The notes under the pieces are model-generated. The model saw only the letters and a list, made by a program, of their open reading frames with translations. It ran no database searches and was not told the origin of the DNA. A program made the translations under genes and the position numbers. Positions 49,623-59,547 of a stretch of DNA of 62,655 nt are shown piece by piece; within the stretch, counting starts at the first letter, position 1; every line of letters starts with the position of its first letter. Source of the DNA: Gloeopeniophorella convolvens (Eukaryota > Basidiomycota > Agaricomycetes > Russulales); NCBI GenBank assembly GCA_022496205.1, contig WTXD01000101.1, positions 1 to 62,655 on the forward strand, read 5' to 3'.

Positions 49623-50093
49623 TATTGGAGTTACAAGTCGCGCTCCGTTTGGTCTTCCGGGCCGGGCCGCTTTCCTGGATCCTCTCCCCCTGCCTCCGCT
49701 ACTCCCAGTTCCGTCTCGTTTGACCTTATTCTTCCTAGCTCTCACATGCAAAAATCAATCCCAGCGTCCGCCTCCACTGTATAACGATGCGCAGCAAAAC
49801 TACGCAACTGTTGACGAAGAAATGACGGGCGCGTCGTCACTTTATGTACGTTTCTGTTGTGTCCAGCCGTTCGAGCTCCAGCTCCCGAAACTGCCTGTGA
49901 TTGCCCCCATGTAAATACTGTACAATACTCCTATCAGCTTGCAGTATAAATTGTAGTATGTACCGGCTACAAATATCAGCGTTTCTACACTTCGCGTTGC
50001 CCCTCCTCCTTCTGCTCTCTTCATTCGCTCTCTTTCACTCGACTTCGCTTCGCGCCGCTGCGCGCCTTCGTTTCGGACCTCCAACTCGCATCA
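49623..50093 (+). repeat. 3' LTR of the Copia element
   Basis: 471 bp, the same length as the 5' LTR, with seven transitions relative to it and no indels. Followed by the CTCTT duplication. Confidence 0.93.
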
Positions 50094-50098
50094 CTCTT

Positions 50099-50386
50099 AC
50101 CCCTGAACGCCTGCGGCGGTCGCTGTCTTGGTCTCTTCATGTATTGTTACTCGCTAGTTGACAGTGCATTCAGGTTTTGCTTCCTCTTTTGCAACTGTCG
50201 TTTTCCTGCATGCAGCAAGGCTGTCCACGCGCCCTGTGCGTGGCACACGGTGTACAGTACTATGACTGTGCTGGTGACATCCTGCAGGGCGCACAGTGGG
50301 TTGACATTGCGTGCACACTGCAGGGGCTGCGTTGCTGCTCCCGGCACTGCGGTGTAGCCATATGGTGTGCCACAGTGCATACAACC
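50099..50386. other. Residual sequence of the host TIR element
   Basis: Lies between the Copia insertion and the solo LTR. With 51048-51384 it is the right half of the TIR element. No gene seen. Confidence 0.5.
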
Positions 50387-51042
50387 TGTCACGAACACTA
50401 AGGCCTCAAGGAGGTCGAACTGCTCAGAACACTAGAGCAAATCCAGCCCTACCAGTAAATACCCTACGCGTCGCTCACAATGCGACGCGTACCACTCACA
50501 TTGTGACTACAAGTCGAAATGCATCACGTGACCCTTCACCCCCATTCCTCGCCCTACTCCCTAATGGCCAATTAACCCTGGAATACCCCCAAGATCCCGG
50601 ACTAGGGATCTCTCAGAATGGCCATATTACTCGTCTCAAAGTAACCAGAACCTTGATCAAGGTGAAACACTTCATGCGTCCTCTTTGGGACTCTGATCAT
50701 CAAGAACTCCATGGGGCCTCAAGCCCCACTCTGCGATGGAATCTAAGAAGCGTATCAGAGAGGAGAGGTTATGGGGAATCCCCTCTGGAATCCCCATCAG
50801 TAATTAGACCAGATTCGTCTGGGGGGTCTCCAGTAGTATATAAGACCCCCATGTATCGCCCAGTGGTCCTCAGACTGTCCATCTGTGGCACTCTCATCTG
50901 TACCTAGCACTGCAATAGCACTGTTAGTGTGTTCCCACTCTGCTCCTGCACATCGCAGCTCATCTTCTGTCTTCCCCCTTGTGACGCTCTCCAAACCCCT
51001 CTGCTATCCTCTCTGCGCGCACACCGCGAGTGAGTCCTGACA
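50387..51042 (+). repeat. Solo LTR (656 bp) with perfect 5-bp target duplication
   Basis: Begins TGTCACGAACACTAAGG and ends GAGTCCTGACA, with TGTCA/TGACA inverted ends. It is bounded by CAACC at 50382-50386 and 51043-51047. A TATA-like box (AGTATATAAGACC) at about 50833 suggests the transcription start region and sets the orientation. The TGTCACGA start is of the Gypsy type. It differs from the Copia LTRs and from the 898-bp family. Confidence 0.88.
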
Positions 51043-51384
51043 CAACCTGTGGCCGTGTGCTGCACGCCCTGCAAGACAACAGCGCGTGTCCTGCAGCCCA
51101 GCACCAGCAGCCGCGTACCGTGCGAGATGCGTGTCGCTGGTGGGTCTCGAGCTTTGATGCGTTCTGGGGGGCCTGATGAGACGACGCGAGAGGGGATTAG
51201 GTGGGACAAAATGGACGAGTCATCGGTGGGGTTGGATCAGTACAGGCGCGGAATGTGCGCGCAAGGTGTTGAACATTGAATACGGTGTGTTAGCTGGTGC
51301 TTTGAAACCCTATGCTGCTTATCGCTCAAACCCGTGATCTCACGCCGGATACTGCTCCAAATCCGTCCTGACTCGCCGGATGCT

Positions 51385-51467
51385 GCTTTGGCTTTGTTTT
51401 GAAGTGGCGTGGGAAGCGACATCTTTTGCCAGCTGTCCTTGGGAGTGTTGCGCTACTTAAGGTTCAT
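51385..51467 (-). repeat. 83-bp terminal inverted repeat, right
   Basis: Inverted partner of 38622-38704. The two differences are G in the left and A in the right copy when both are read inward. Confidence 0.85.
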
Positions 51468-51564
51468 TCGGTGTTTTAATTTTGTATCAAGCCATAAGAT
51501 CTTATCATTATTGATAACATAGTAGATAGACATATGTTTCACATTGAAAAACATATTATGAGAT

Positions 51565-51661
51565 CATTCTCAATTAGGCAAGTATCCATTTCTCACAAAA
51601 CATTGAAGTCCGGAACTGTGAATTATAGCGACACTCCTAAGGCCGGCTGGTTAGGAGCCTG
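51565..51661 (+). repeat. DUF6589-linked end repeat T, upstream of the DUF6589-like gene
   Basis: Inverted match of 38420-38529 (45 of 46 in the main block). It lies about 190 bp before the gene's ATG. Its inner continuation (GGCTGGCAAAAGATGTCG) is also homologous to the 83-bp TIR of the element on its left, so the two form a head-to-head pair around a ~100-bp spacer. Confidence 0.8.
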
Positions 51662-52999
51662 GGCTGGCAAAAGATGTCGTGTCCCACGCCACTTCAAAAT
51701 AAGACCAAAGTCCACCGGCGAGTTTTTGCGGCCTCTCGCCGCGATTCCTGGGCAAAGTCACGCGGATTGGAGAGATAAGCCAACGCCGGACTCGATTCAA
51801 CATTCCCACTGCCCGCCCGTCTCGACTCTACAGCTCTGGCCTGGCTCGTCGAAGATGGCACTCTGGGACGAACACATCTCCGAGGTCCTCACTGCTCTGC
51901 GGGGTCTCACGCTTTCCGACTTCGTGATCTCGCTGCTCAGATCCCGTGTGCACACCGCTGCCGCTACATCGCTCATCTCTACAATCCATGATCTTCTCTC
52001 CACTCTGAGTACCCATCCATCGACAGCTGAGGCAACTCATGACTTCGCGCTCCAAGTTTCGGGCAATATCTACAGGCGAGAGATCTGTGTTCTGACAACA
52101 AAGGCGAGCGGATGGCAGTTCAGCGCCCAGAAGGCAACCGGCGACCAGCTGCTTGGTTTCTCAATCCCCGATATGGCTGATAAGCTTGCACAACAAGCAC
52201 CAGCCATCTGGCGCCTCCTCGAAACACTTCTTAGTGCAGATCCGACCCTTGAGAGCCGCCGAGCGAGGGCAAACAAGGCGGGATTGGTCCGGCCTCAACC
52301 GGACGCAGATGCTGACTCGGAGGACGTATGGGAAGAGGAAGACGAGTACTGGGCGCAGCTTGATGAGGAGGAGAGCATTGCCGAAGTCGATCAACCCGGT
52401 GCAATGGACGTGGACAATGACAATGATGGCATGTCTAAACAGCGGCGCAGAGCCATCGCTCGGAGGGCCACGCTCATTCGTATCGTATGTGACTCATCTG
52501 CGAGATGCTCGTATCATGCGGCCGCTGATCGGCCAACAGAAACGCGTCGTTATCTTGAATATTCTAATGCAGTCAACAAATCAAAGATGTAATGCGCTTG
52601 CCTGTTTCATTGGCTTATTCTGCCACTCGACATCGGCGCCGGAACTTGTGATTGAGATGCTCGCTCATGCGGGCCTTTCTGTGTCGATAACAGGGATTCA
52701 CAATGTGATCTCATCATTGTCGAAAGATGCACATACCAACATCACCAAAACCCGAAGAAATTTTTGGACCCTTATAAGGCCCTATAAGGTCAAAAGGGTC
52801 GACCAGGATGAGAGATCCATGGCACCCTTTTCGATTCGGCGAGTTGTATCTCGATTCTACCAGAGCCGGACAATTTCATTCACTCCTTATAATGTGCTCA
52901 AAAACTGTACTTTCGATACCAAAATTGTAGAATCGTTGTGTATTTTCAGCAACTACAAGGGAATACATGAGGCTCTAATTTGTTTGCTGCTCCTGAGCG

Positions 53000-55349
53000 A
53001 AGCTTGTTGGCCCCGGATCTCCCGAGCGTGCCACTATGCAGCCTTCTCGGGATATTGCTCTGCGTGCACACAGATTGCAGCACGCCCACCACGCTCAGCG
53101 CCCCATCCACTATGTTGCCCATCTCCCTGGCAGTCTTGGTGCGCGTGAAAGCCTACCTTGCGCACTTCTTTTCCTTGTGCCGGTGCTCGCACCTCTGCCT
53201 CCGCTTCGGGCTGGGGCGAGGGCGCGGTACACGTGAGCGTGGCGACTTAGGTATGTAGAGGTGGTTGTACAGCTGACGCGTCGCCTTGACGCACGAGTCA
53301 TCAAGCAGCAGCGTGCTGTGCACATTATGCAGGGTGGGCACGGCCCACGGCCACGCGAGGTCCGATGATCGTCTGGACTTTGCAGCCGCACTCGTTAGAG
53401 CGTGGTAGTGGTTCGGCGCAACGTGCAACGGCATGCGGGGTAGAGACGGGGGCTGTGCATGTACGGTTGCATAGCGGCAGCTAGCAGCAGGTCAGACATG
53501 AGGTTGATATGTCCGTTGTTGTCCAAGGAAGTGTGGCCGTGCTCATCGGAGCACCGCGGCAGTTCGGCGCAACTCGCAATAGCGGGCAGTGTAGCAGCAG
53601 GGCCTTGCATAGCGGCAGGGGTGGCGAGTCGAATACGACAATGGTATCACCGTCTTCGTCCAGGGATGCGAGACTGTGCTCGTCACAGCACGGCGGAGAA
53701 CTGGAGAGGTGTACGTTGGCGCGCCACGTTATGGCTGCGTGGCTGGGCGAAGCAGTTCGCCGCCGCTGCGCAGTCATGTCGCCTTGCTTTACAACAAGGC
53801 TGTGCGATGGGGATCTTCTCGCCGTTGTTGTCGTCATGACGAGCAGGGGTGCTGGTACGAGGGCGGGTGCACAATCGCTGTTTTCACTGATGGAACTGTG
53901 CGGCAAGCAGCGCAGCAGAGCTGGGCAGTCTCATGTCCGAGACAAGCCATGGGGTCATCTTGGGGCTGCCGTGCATGGGTCAGGAGATGGAGGAGGTAGG
54001 GGAAGAAGGACAGACTGGAAGACGGCTTTGGAGATGTGCGGCGTGTGCGGGTGAGGAAGTCTGCAAAGATAAGGTCTGTGAAGAGCTGTATGTGCGTGCA
54101 CGCATCGGTCAGTCGATCGGGTGCTGAGGGGCAGGGCCGTACTTTTGTGCTTGGCAGCTCACCTCAAAGCCAGCTATGCATGTGTAGACACTGTTAGACT
54201 GGGCAGAGGAGGGGAAGTGGGCCACGCTGTCGTGGAGGAGGAGACAGAGACGATGAAAATTTCCCAAGTCGATTGCATCAATCGTCACGCATCACATGCA
54301 TCACGCGTCACGCGTCTCATTCCACGTATCACGCGCACCACATGACAACATTCTCACCTCTCACACCCTCCTGCTGCCACAACAACGCCGACTGCAACGT
54401 GAAAACAACTGGCCGAGCAGCAACAATCTGCCCACACACCGGGCGCATGATTTGTGCTGGCAATGAGGGCCACATCGACTTGCTACGGGCACAGCCAGCA
54501 CGAATCGCACGCTCGCCATGCCATGCCATCATCATCTAGCCACGACGTGGCACCGCTGCACGCCCTACCTTACCACTCAGGCGCCACGACGATGCTAACT
54601 GGGGCGCAAAGACGAACGACCGACCGGAAGCCGGCGACGATGTGCGCGGTGCACAGGTGCATGCATGCGCGCAATTCACAGTGGCTGTGGCTGCATCGTC
54701 TTGATGTGGCCGCAGATGCCGTGAATTGCGTACATGTGCTGCTGCATCGTCGCCATTGTTGTCGCAGTGCCATAGCGATGGCATGGCACTGCTGCCGCCG
54801 AGGCAATGTGGTGCATGCACGACTCGCAGCAGCAGCGGTGCCTCCTCAGGCTCCCTGGTGCACCACCAACTCGCAGCGGCGCCACAGTTATGTTGTCTTG
54901 ATTCGAAACGAGACTGTTCAGCGGATTTTGTGGCGGCGTCGTCGTCGTGACGAGTCGGGGCGTGGGCACGGGAGCTCACGCGCAGCCCCCGTTTTTGTCG
55001 ACAGAGCCATGTGGCGGTGGCAGAGTTTATGCGGGGCACATGTCGCTGCGCCACGTTGTGGCTGCACTACGCAGCTTGACCTGCTATGCCAGCGCGTTGG
55101 AATCGTTGTGGTACAGCATGGGGCCGTGCAACGCGGATCGTGCGTGCGTGCCGTTCTGTGAGGCGCTCGTGTGAGAGTGGCTGGCTGAGGGGGGCGAATC
55201 GATGGGCAGGGGCTCGGTGGAGACAGCAGCAATGCAGGAGCTGCGGACATAGTGGTGGCAGTGATCCTACGTTATGGCAAGAGCTGCGAGGGACCGTGCC
55301 GGTTGTGATGTCGCCTTGTGCACAAACCGTGCTGTCGCTCGGCTGCGCA
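53000..55349. other. GC-rich, repetitive interior without a supported gene
   Basis: Many overlapping open frames on both strands with CGC/GCA-rich, low-complexity peptides. Repeated TCGTCATGACGAG-like and GTTGTTGTCG-like words recur. I found no domain. Confidence 0.5.
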
Positions 55350-55809
55350 CTGGAGCGCAAGTCGTGTTCCGCTCTCGGACTTCCGGGCGGGCCGACTTCC
55401 CGAACCCTCTCCCGATACCCTGCCTACTCTCACTCCTCCTCGCTCGGCCACGTTCACCCTAGTACTTGCAAGCAAAAATCTGCCCCTAATTTTTTATATA
55501 CTGGATGATGATGCACAGGAAAACTACACAACCAACGACGCACTTATGACAGACGCGCGGTTATTACAGTACATTTTCACTGTGTCTGGGCGCCCGAGCC
55601 CCAGTTCATATGATTACCCCATTGTAAATATACTTAAGCTACTATATAGTCTTGTAGTATAAAACTCACTAAACGCCGGGCTCTGAATGACATTGTTTCC
55701 CCCTTCGCGCTATCGGTTTCCTCTTGCACTACTTCATTCCCCTTAAGCTTCCCTCACTTGGAACTGCTTCGTGCCGCTGCGCATCCTCGTTCCGAGACCA
55801 CCCAAATCA
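55350..55809 (+). repeat. Old solo LTR related to the Copia LTR
   Basis: It follows the Copia LTR from its start (TGGAGCGCAAGTCG versus TGGAGTTACAAGTCG) through CTTCCGGGC, GATGCACAGGAAAACTACAC, a TAGTATAAAAC box and GTGCCGCTGCGCATCCTCG, to ATCA. Identity is much lower than between the two Copia LTRs. No clear target duplication. So it is an older relative. Confidence 0.7.
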
Positions 55810-58156
55810 CACCATTGACAGCATGCAGCATCCTATGGTGTCCACTGGCCCTTGCATGGCTTTTCAGGGCTCGCTGAAATTGTGCGACGGTGCAATACCA
55901 CTGGCCAGGATCACAAGGGCCGGCAAGTCAATGCAGATTCCAGTCACCGTTTGCCAAGGGTCCATGGCAAGCCATGGCATGCCGACAACCTCCGATAATA
56001 ACCGGGTCTCATCTCACAGTTTCGATCTCGCAAATACCCGATCTTGCCCGAGCTTGCCTATCGATGAATTCTCGATCCGGAAGATACACAGCAATACCGG
56101 GCGCGATAACCGGACCCAGAAGCCATCCGGGCCGCAAGGGCCCGCAAGAAGTTTCGGGTTTTGGTGATGAAACTGCGTGCGCTTGCCAGCACGCGCTTAG
56201 CAAGCTTCGTCTATGACAACTTCGAAATGGACTTCAAGTCGTGGCAGCAGAATGTTGACAAACCCGGGAGCACGCTTGTTCATGCCACCTCAGCATTCGC
56301 ATTCCCCCTTGAGCACGGTGTCGTCCCGGACGATCTTAAGTGTGCAAACCAGCTCTGGTCAACCGACCCTCTGAACCCGACAATCCCTGACAGTGCCAAG
56401 CGTCCTCTGCGATCGTGGTCAGCTGCTATGGACGCAAAGCACCCTCCATCAGACAAACCGAGCGCGCCGAACACACTCCTGCTGGATCACATCAAGGAGG
56501 TCCGCGCTGGCCTCCCACTCATACAGCATATGCACGCGTGGCACTTCCGTCGTGCTTTGGTGGAAAGCTGTGCAGGCTTCGATTACCTACACCCAATGCT
56601 GGGAAAGCCAGATGCTGTCTTTCAGATCCCCATCACGAAGACAAGTGCCGTACCATGCCGCGCGATGGATATAGACCAGTCAACAAATGACAGTCAAGCC
56701 GAAATCGTTGAAAACTTGTTCAATCAGGCACAACTCGGTCACCCTGAAGATTCACCCAAGTCCCTCGACATATCTGAGCATGTTGTTCTTTTCCATGGCG
56801 ATCTTGCCACGGGTGAACGGTTACAATCAATACAAGAATCACGTCGAATCGAGGCCAATTCAATCCGGCGCCTGCAAGTTGTTATATTCATGTTTGGCCT
56901 CTTTCACCTCCAGATGGCCGCAGTGGATGCAATTTGGCGCATGCATGTTGACCCAAAGGCAGCGCGCGCATCACCGACTGGCCTGTACCAGCAAGCTTGT
57001 TCCATCTGGCCACATGACACTGGCCGGATTGGAAGCAAACCGGGCTTCCGATTGATACACGATATTGTGCTTCAGTGCGCAACGGCGTGGATGCTTGACT
57101 GCTGGCGAGTTGAAGTGACACTGCGTCGCGATCCAGCCATTCAAACCATCAATGATTTCGCGAAAGCAAAGCCAACGTGGGGCACCATCGAGAAAATGTC
57201 AAAAAAACTGGCATCAAAGTACGTCAATAAGTCTGGAGAATCTGAAGACATTGAGTTTCGCAACAACTCATTGATCCTATGGAACCTGCTGCTGTATGTC
57301 GAGCTCAACCATGCAATGAAGCACGGAGATATTGGTCGAGTTGAGGCCACTTTCACATCATGGGCTTTCATTTTCAAAGCTGTCGGAAAACACAAGTATT
57401 GTACTCAGCTCTACAAGACTTTGAACAACCTTCATTATGTCTACCCTCCTCGGTTGACGTGTGTACACAGAGCTTTGAGTGCGCGGCGTGGGCTGATGCC
57501 TTCTCGATTCACTATAGGCGCGCTATCCGGCTCAATTGGCTCTGTAACCCGACGGGCCGGCCCGATGGTTTCCGAGCACTTGATTGGCTCCAGGAACTGT
57601 ACAACTTATACACGAAGGTGAGCCTACATGTGCGTGCATGGATCAGAAGCTCAACCTGACATGATATAGGTTGTGTATTCAGGGACTGGAAGCTCCTCAA
57701 CCCTGACACTTGTGATCAAGCAATCTCCACTGATCCAGATCTTCAGATCTGCACATACCGTCATTCAAGATAACTTTGCCCTGCTACACCGATCTACTCG
57801 ACATGCTCCACAAGATCTTACAAACACTCTCGACATTCTTTGCAAATCTCTTGAGAAGCACCATGCACATTCTATTGATAACTCAAGGCACGGGGAGGGC
57901 ATTTACAAGGTAAACGATTATATACAAATGGGTATGCTACGCATGCTGCAGGGGCCACTAGTCGAGGCTATAGGTGAGAATGCTGGAGGAGGAGATGATA
58001 ACGATGAAGAGACAGCGCTTCTAGATGACATCAGCAACGATGATCTCGACATATGAGCGTAACTTACAGGCAGCGGCGATCTAGATCTCGATATTCTCGT
58101 TGTTGCTGACCGTCACGGGAGGGGCCCCCGGACACAGTCAACTGTTCTCTGTAATG

Positions 58157-58555
58157 TATCCTGATGAGCATGTTATGGTTTTGCGTGAAGTTCTGATGAC
58201 ATACTGCGGTGTCCGCGCTCGCTACAGACACTACAGCGGTACGGTGCGCGCAGCTTCGGGGCACGTGCGGGCGCCGGGGCATTCAATGAGGTGGTTCGAG
58301 CTGCAAGTGGCGTTGACACAAACGGGGACTCGATGGGCGACGGGGATTGAGGGGAATGGGAGGCTACAATCAACAGAATAGCAGGGCCGTAGTCATCTGC
58401 AAAGCACCACGGTACTTGAGACTTGAAGACATCAAGGGATGTGAGTAGTCGCGCGTGGGCAAGGTCCACAATTCTCTGCAGGATCACATAGTGGAGGAGC
58501 ACGTCAGCGTGAAAGATGTCGATGTCTGACCATCGACCCCTCGCGGTACGTTCGC
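58157..58555 (-). pseudogene. Coding-like fragment cut at the LTR boundary
   Basis: On the minus strand, from the LTR edge, a frame reads RGRWSDIDIFHADVLLH, VILQRIVDLAHARLLTSLD, SQVPWCFADDYGPAILLIV, then a Ser/Pro linker and a C-x2-C-x4-H region (CSVCSERGH), like a broken zinc knuckle. It stops at about 58173. The helical, low-repeat composition looks like a real protein end. I do not recognise the family. Its 5' part would lie beyond 58555, where the LTR now is. Confidence 0.4.
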
Positions 58556-59389
58556 TGATACCCTAAGCCCAGTATAAGGGCTAAATCTAGCAAAGGGGCT
58601 TCGTTAGTATCGCAAGTGCGCGGGGAGACGTGCCTAATGCCCGAGTTACGCCGACTGGGGTCGCCGAGGTACGCAAGACTGAGAGCCGAATGAAAAAGGA
58701 CTAAGCCGCGTCGCACAATGACACGGCACTGCAACGACGCTCGAACTACGACCGGCCAACGTCTGACCGATACGTGCTAGAAAGGTGAACGGAGGGGGAG
58801 CGTAACCTGGATTCGGTCGTCTTGAACCGTAGGTTTAAATACATAGTGCGAGTCCTACTCCGGGACCGCGCCGGTGTCTAATCTCGTAGCGTTCCGTTAT
58901 GCCGCGACGGCCTCTCGCTCGACAGTAAGGTTTAGCTAGGAAACGGCGTATTCGCGTATAACGTAGCGGCCTTTGATCGGTCGCGCGATAACTGCGGACG
59001 CGCTAGTTTGGTGCGCGCGCGGCTGCGACAGCCATTCTTCGTGCGGCGGCGGGACCGCGCGTTTAGCGCGTTCGGCGGAGCGGCTCGCGTCCTGCGGTTT
59101 GATCGCAAACAGGCACCTGCGGATGCGCTAGCGACGCCTGCTAACACAGAGGTGGGAATGACTTATCGTTTCTACGTTGCTGAGTGGTGCCGACTGCCCA
59201 TCTGCGGCCTACGCCTGAGATCGACCGAAGGACGACGCGACCACCGACTTGTGCCCCCTTTGGGCCTATTTGTGGTCCGTGTCTCGTCAGTCGAGAGCTC
59301 CTAGACGTGCCTAGGACTTTGCACATCAGCCGTTTCGTAGATCGCGAAAACGTACCGTCGTACGCCGTATACGCCGTGCTGGCGTATCA
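58556..59389 (+). repeat. Diverged LTR of the 898-bp family
   Basis: 834 bp, beginning TGATACCCTAAGCCC and ending GGCGTATCA, the same ends as the nested element's LTRs; the interior is diverged. The sequence after it (TCATCCTC, then AAATCCCAACC) is homologous to that after LTR 1 of the nested element, so it reads as a 5' LTR going right. The 11-nt word CCCCTCGCGGT just before it also precedes LTR 2 of the nested element, hinting at internal sequence on the left side too. Confidence 0.8.
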
Positions 59390-59410
59390 TCATCCTCTCC
59401 ACTTGAAATC

Positions 59411-59428
59411 CCAACCATCCTTGGTTGG
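59411..59428 (+). other. Post-LTR hairpin, second family member
   Basis: CCAACCA, loop TCCT, TGGTTGG: seven base pairs, 21 bp after the LTR. Compared with 44235-44252, the changed stem positions are changed on both arms. Confidence 0.65.
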
Positions 59429-59547
59429 TCCGTGCGCTGTCGTAGTCTCGTGACTTCGCTTGCCTTCGCGGATAAATACGCCGTCGTCATTGTGCCGATT
59501 CCTGCATCTTTCTGTTCCCTCTTTCGCCTTCGCTCTCGTCCTTCGCT

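Larger units (their letters stand above)
39777..49914 (+). pseudogene. Copia Gag-Pol polyprotein, split by a 5.6-kb insertion
   Basis: The first part is 39777-43316. It has a Copia-type gag domain from residue 1 (RLNVDGTNWPNYRDRL) and a zinc knuckle CFNCKRKGHYKSEC near residue 233. The protease DSGAS is near 307. The integrase core follows (FTDDYSRFTR, HSDRGGEY, HNGVAESLNRR). The RT starts WTTVPRPPGKNVVGSKWVF, with FDTYSPVAK and the catalytic IHVDDCGM box. It is interrupted after TTPYR by the nested element and resumes at 48957-48961 with EIVGSLMYAAVATRPDISFA. The RNase H follows (YTDADG, SRKQELVTLSTAEAEYVAA, LYCDNQSAISLA, KHIDVRYHFIR, DILTKPLAKV). No other frame break is seen. After an A9 run at 49570-49578 the frame stays open into the 3' LTR and stops at 49914, so the natural C-terminus is unclear. 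Confidence 0.92.
39234..50093 (+). mobile_element. Ty1/Copia LTR retrotransposon, interrupted by a nested LTR element
   Basis: Two 471-bp LTRs (39234-39704 and 49623-50093) flank a Copia-order polyprotein (Gag, protease, integrase, RT, RNase H). A 5-bp target duplication CTCTT is present at 39229-39233 and 50094-50098. The LTRs differ at seven sites, about 1.5%, so insertion is fairly recent. A purine tract (TGAGGGGGAG, 49613-49622) precedes the 3' LTR. Without the inner insertion the element would be about 5.2 kb. Confidence 0.95.
38622..51467. mobile_element. Non-autonomous TIR element related to the DUF6589 locus, host to nested insertions
   Basis: The ends are 83-bp inverted repeats (38622-38704 and 51385-51467) differing at two positions, both G versus A. 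Removing the Copia element and the solo LTR leaves about 1.3 kb. The left part resembles the start of the DUF6589-like locus: GAGAGATAAGCCA after the end repeat, then at about 38836-38900 a stretch matching 51945-52005 of the gene. The intervening portion is missing, so this is probably an internally deleted relative. The right part is unrelated. No coding capacity remains. Both ends share sequence with the T repeats outside it. Confidence 0.7.
52743..56166. mobile_element. 3.4-kb terminal-inverted-repeat insertion in the DUF6589-like gene
   Basis: The ends are CACCAAAACCCGAA at 52743-52756 and its inverse at 56153-56166, with weaker similarity extending further inward (GACCCTTATAAGGCCC versus GGGCCCTTGCGGCCC). 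The dinucleotide AT flanks both ends (52741-52742 and 56167-56168). Removing the insert plus one AT keeps the gene in frame, which supports these ends. The interior shows no transposase. It has GC-rich low-complexity sequence (about 53000-55300) and an old Copia-type solo LTR. CAC termini with a 2-bp duplication recall CACTA-like elements, but the class is not proven. Confidence 0.8.
51855..58056 (+). pseudogene. DUF6589-like gene, interrupted by a 3.4-kb insertion
   Basis: Start at 51855 (MALWDEHISEVLTALRGLTL). Exon 1 contains TLSDFVISLLRS and an acidic EDVWEEEDEYWAQLDEEE region. A 55-nt intron (52485-52539) joins ATLIRI to KRVVILNILMQSTNQRCNA, followed by FIGLFCHSTSAPELVIEML and LSVSITGIHNVISSLSKD. 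The insertion (52743-56166) falls here. The gene resumes with KLRALASTRLASFVYDNFEM, FKSWQQNVDKPGSTLVHATS and FHGDLATGERLQSIQESRR. Introns at 57453-57517 and 57618-57669 restore IRLNWLCNPTGRPDGFRALD, LYNLYTKVVYSG and IKQSPLIQIFRSAH, and an acidic tail ends at 58056. The pattern is what I recall of DUF6589 proteins, numerous in Agaricomycetes and of unknown function. Other than the insert the frame is open throughout. A transposase role is inference from the linked inverted repeats. Confidence 0.7.

Noticed and set aside
53458..55160. Several 130-235-codon ORFs on both strands
   Set aside because: Low-complexity GC-rich sequence in a transposon interior; overlapping ORFs in most frames.
48059..59389. 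The LTRs at 48059 and 58556 as the two ends of one element
   Set aside because: The 43317/48059 pair is identical and flanked by a CCGC duplication that restores the Copia frame; the 58556 LTR is strongly diverged.
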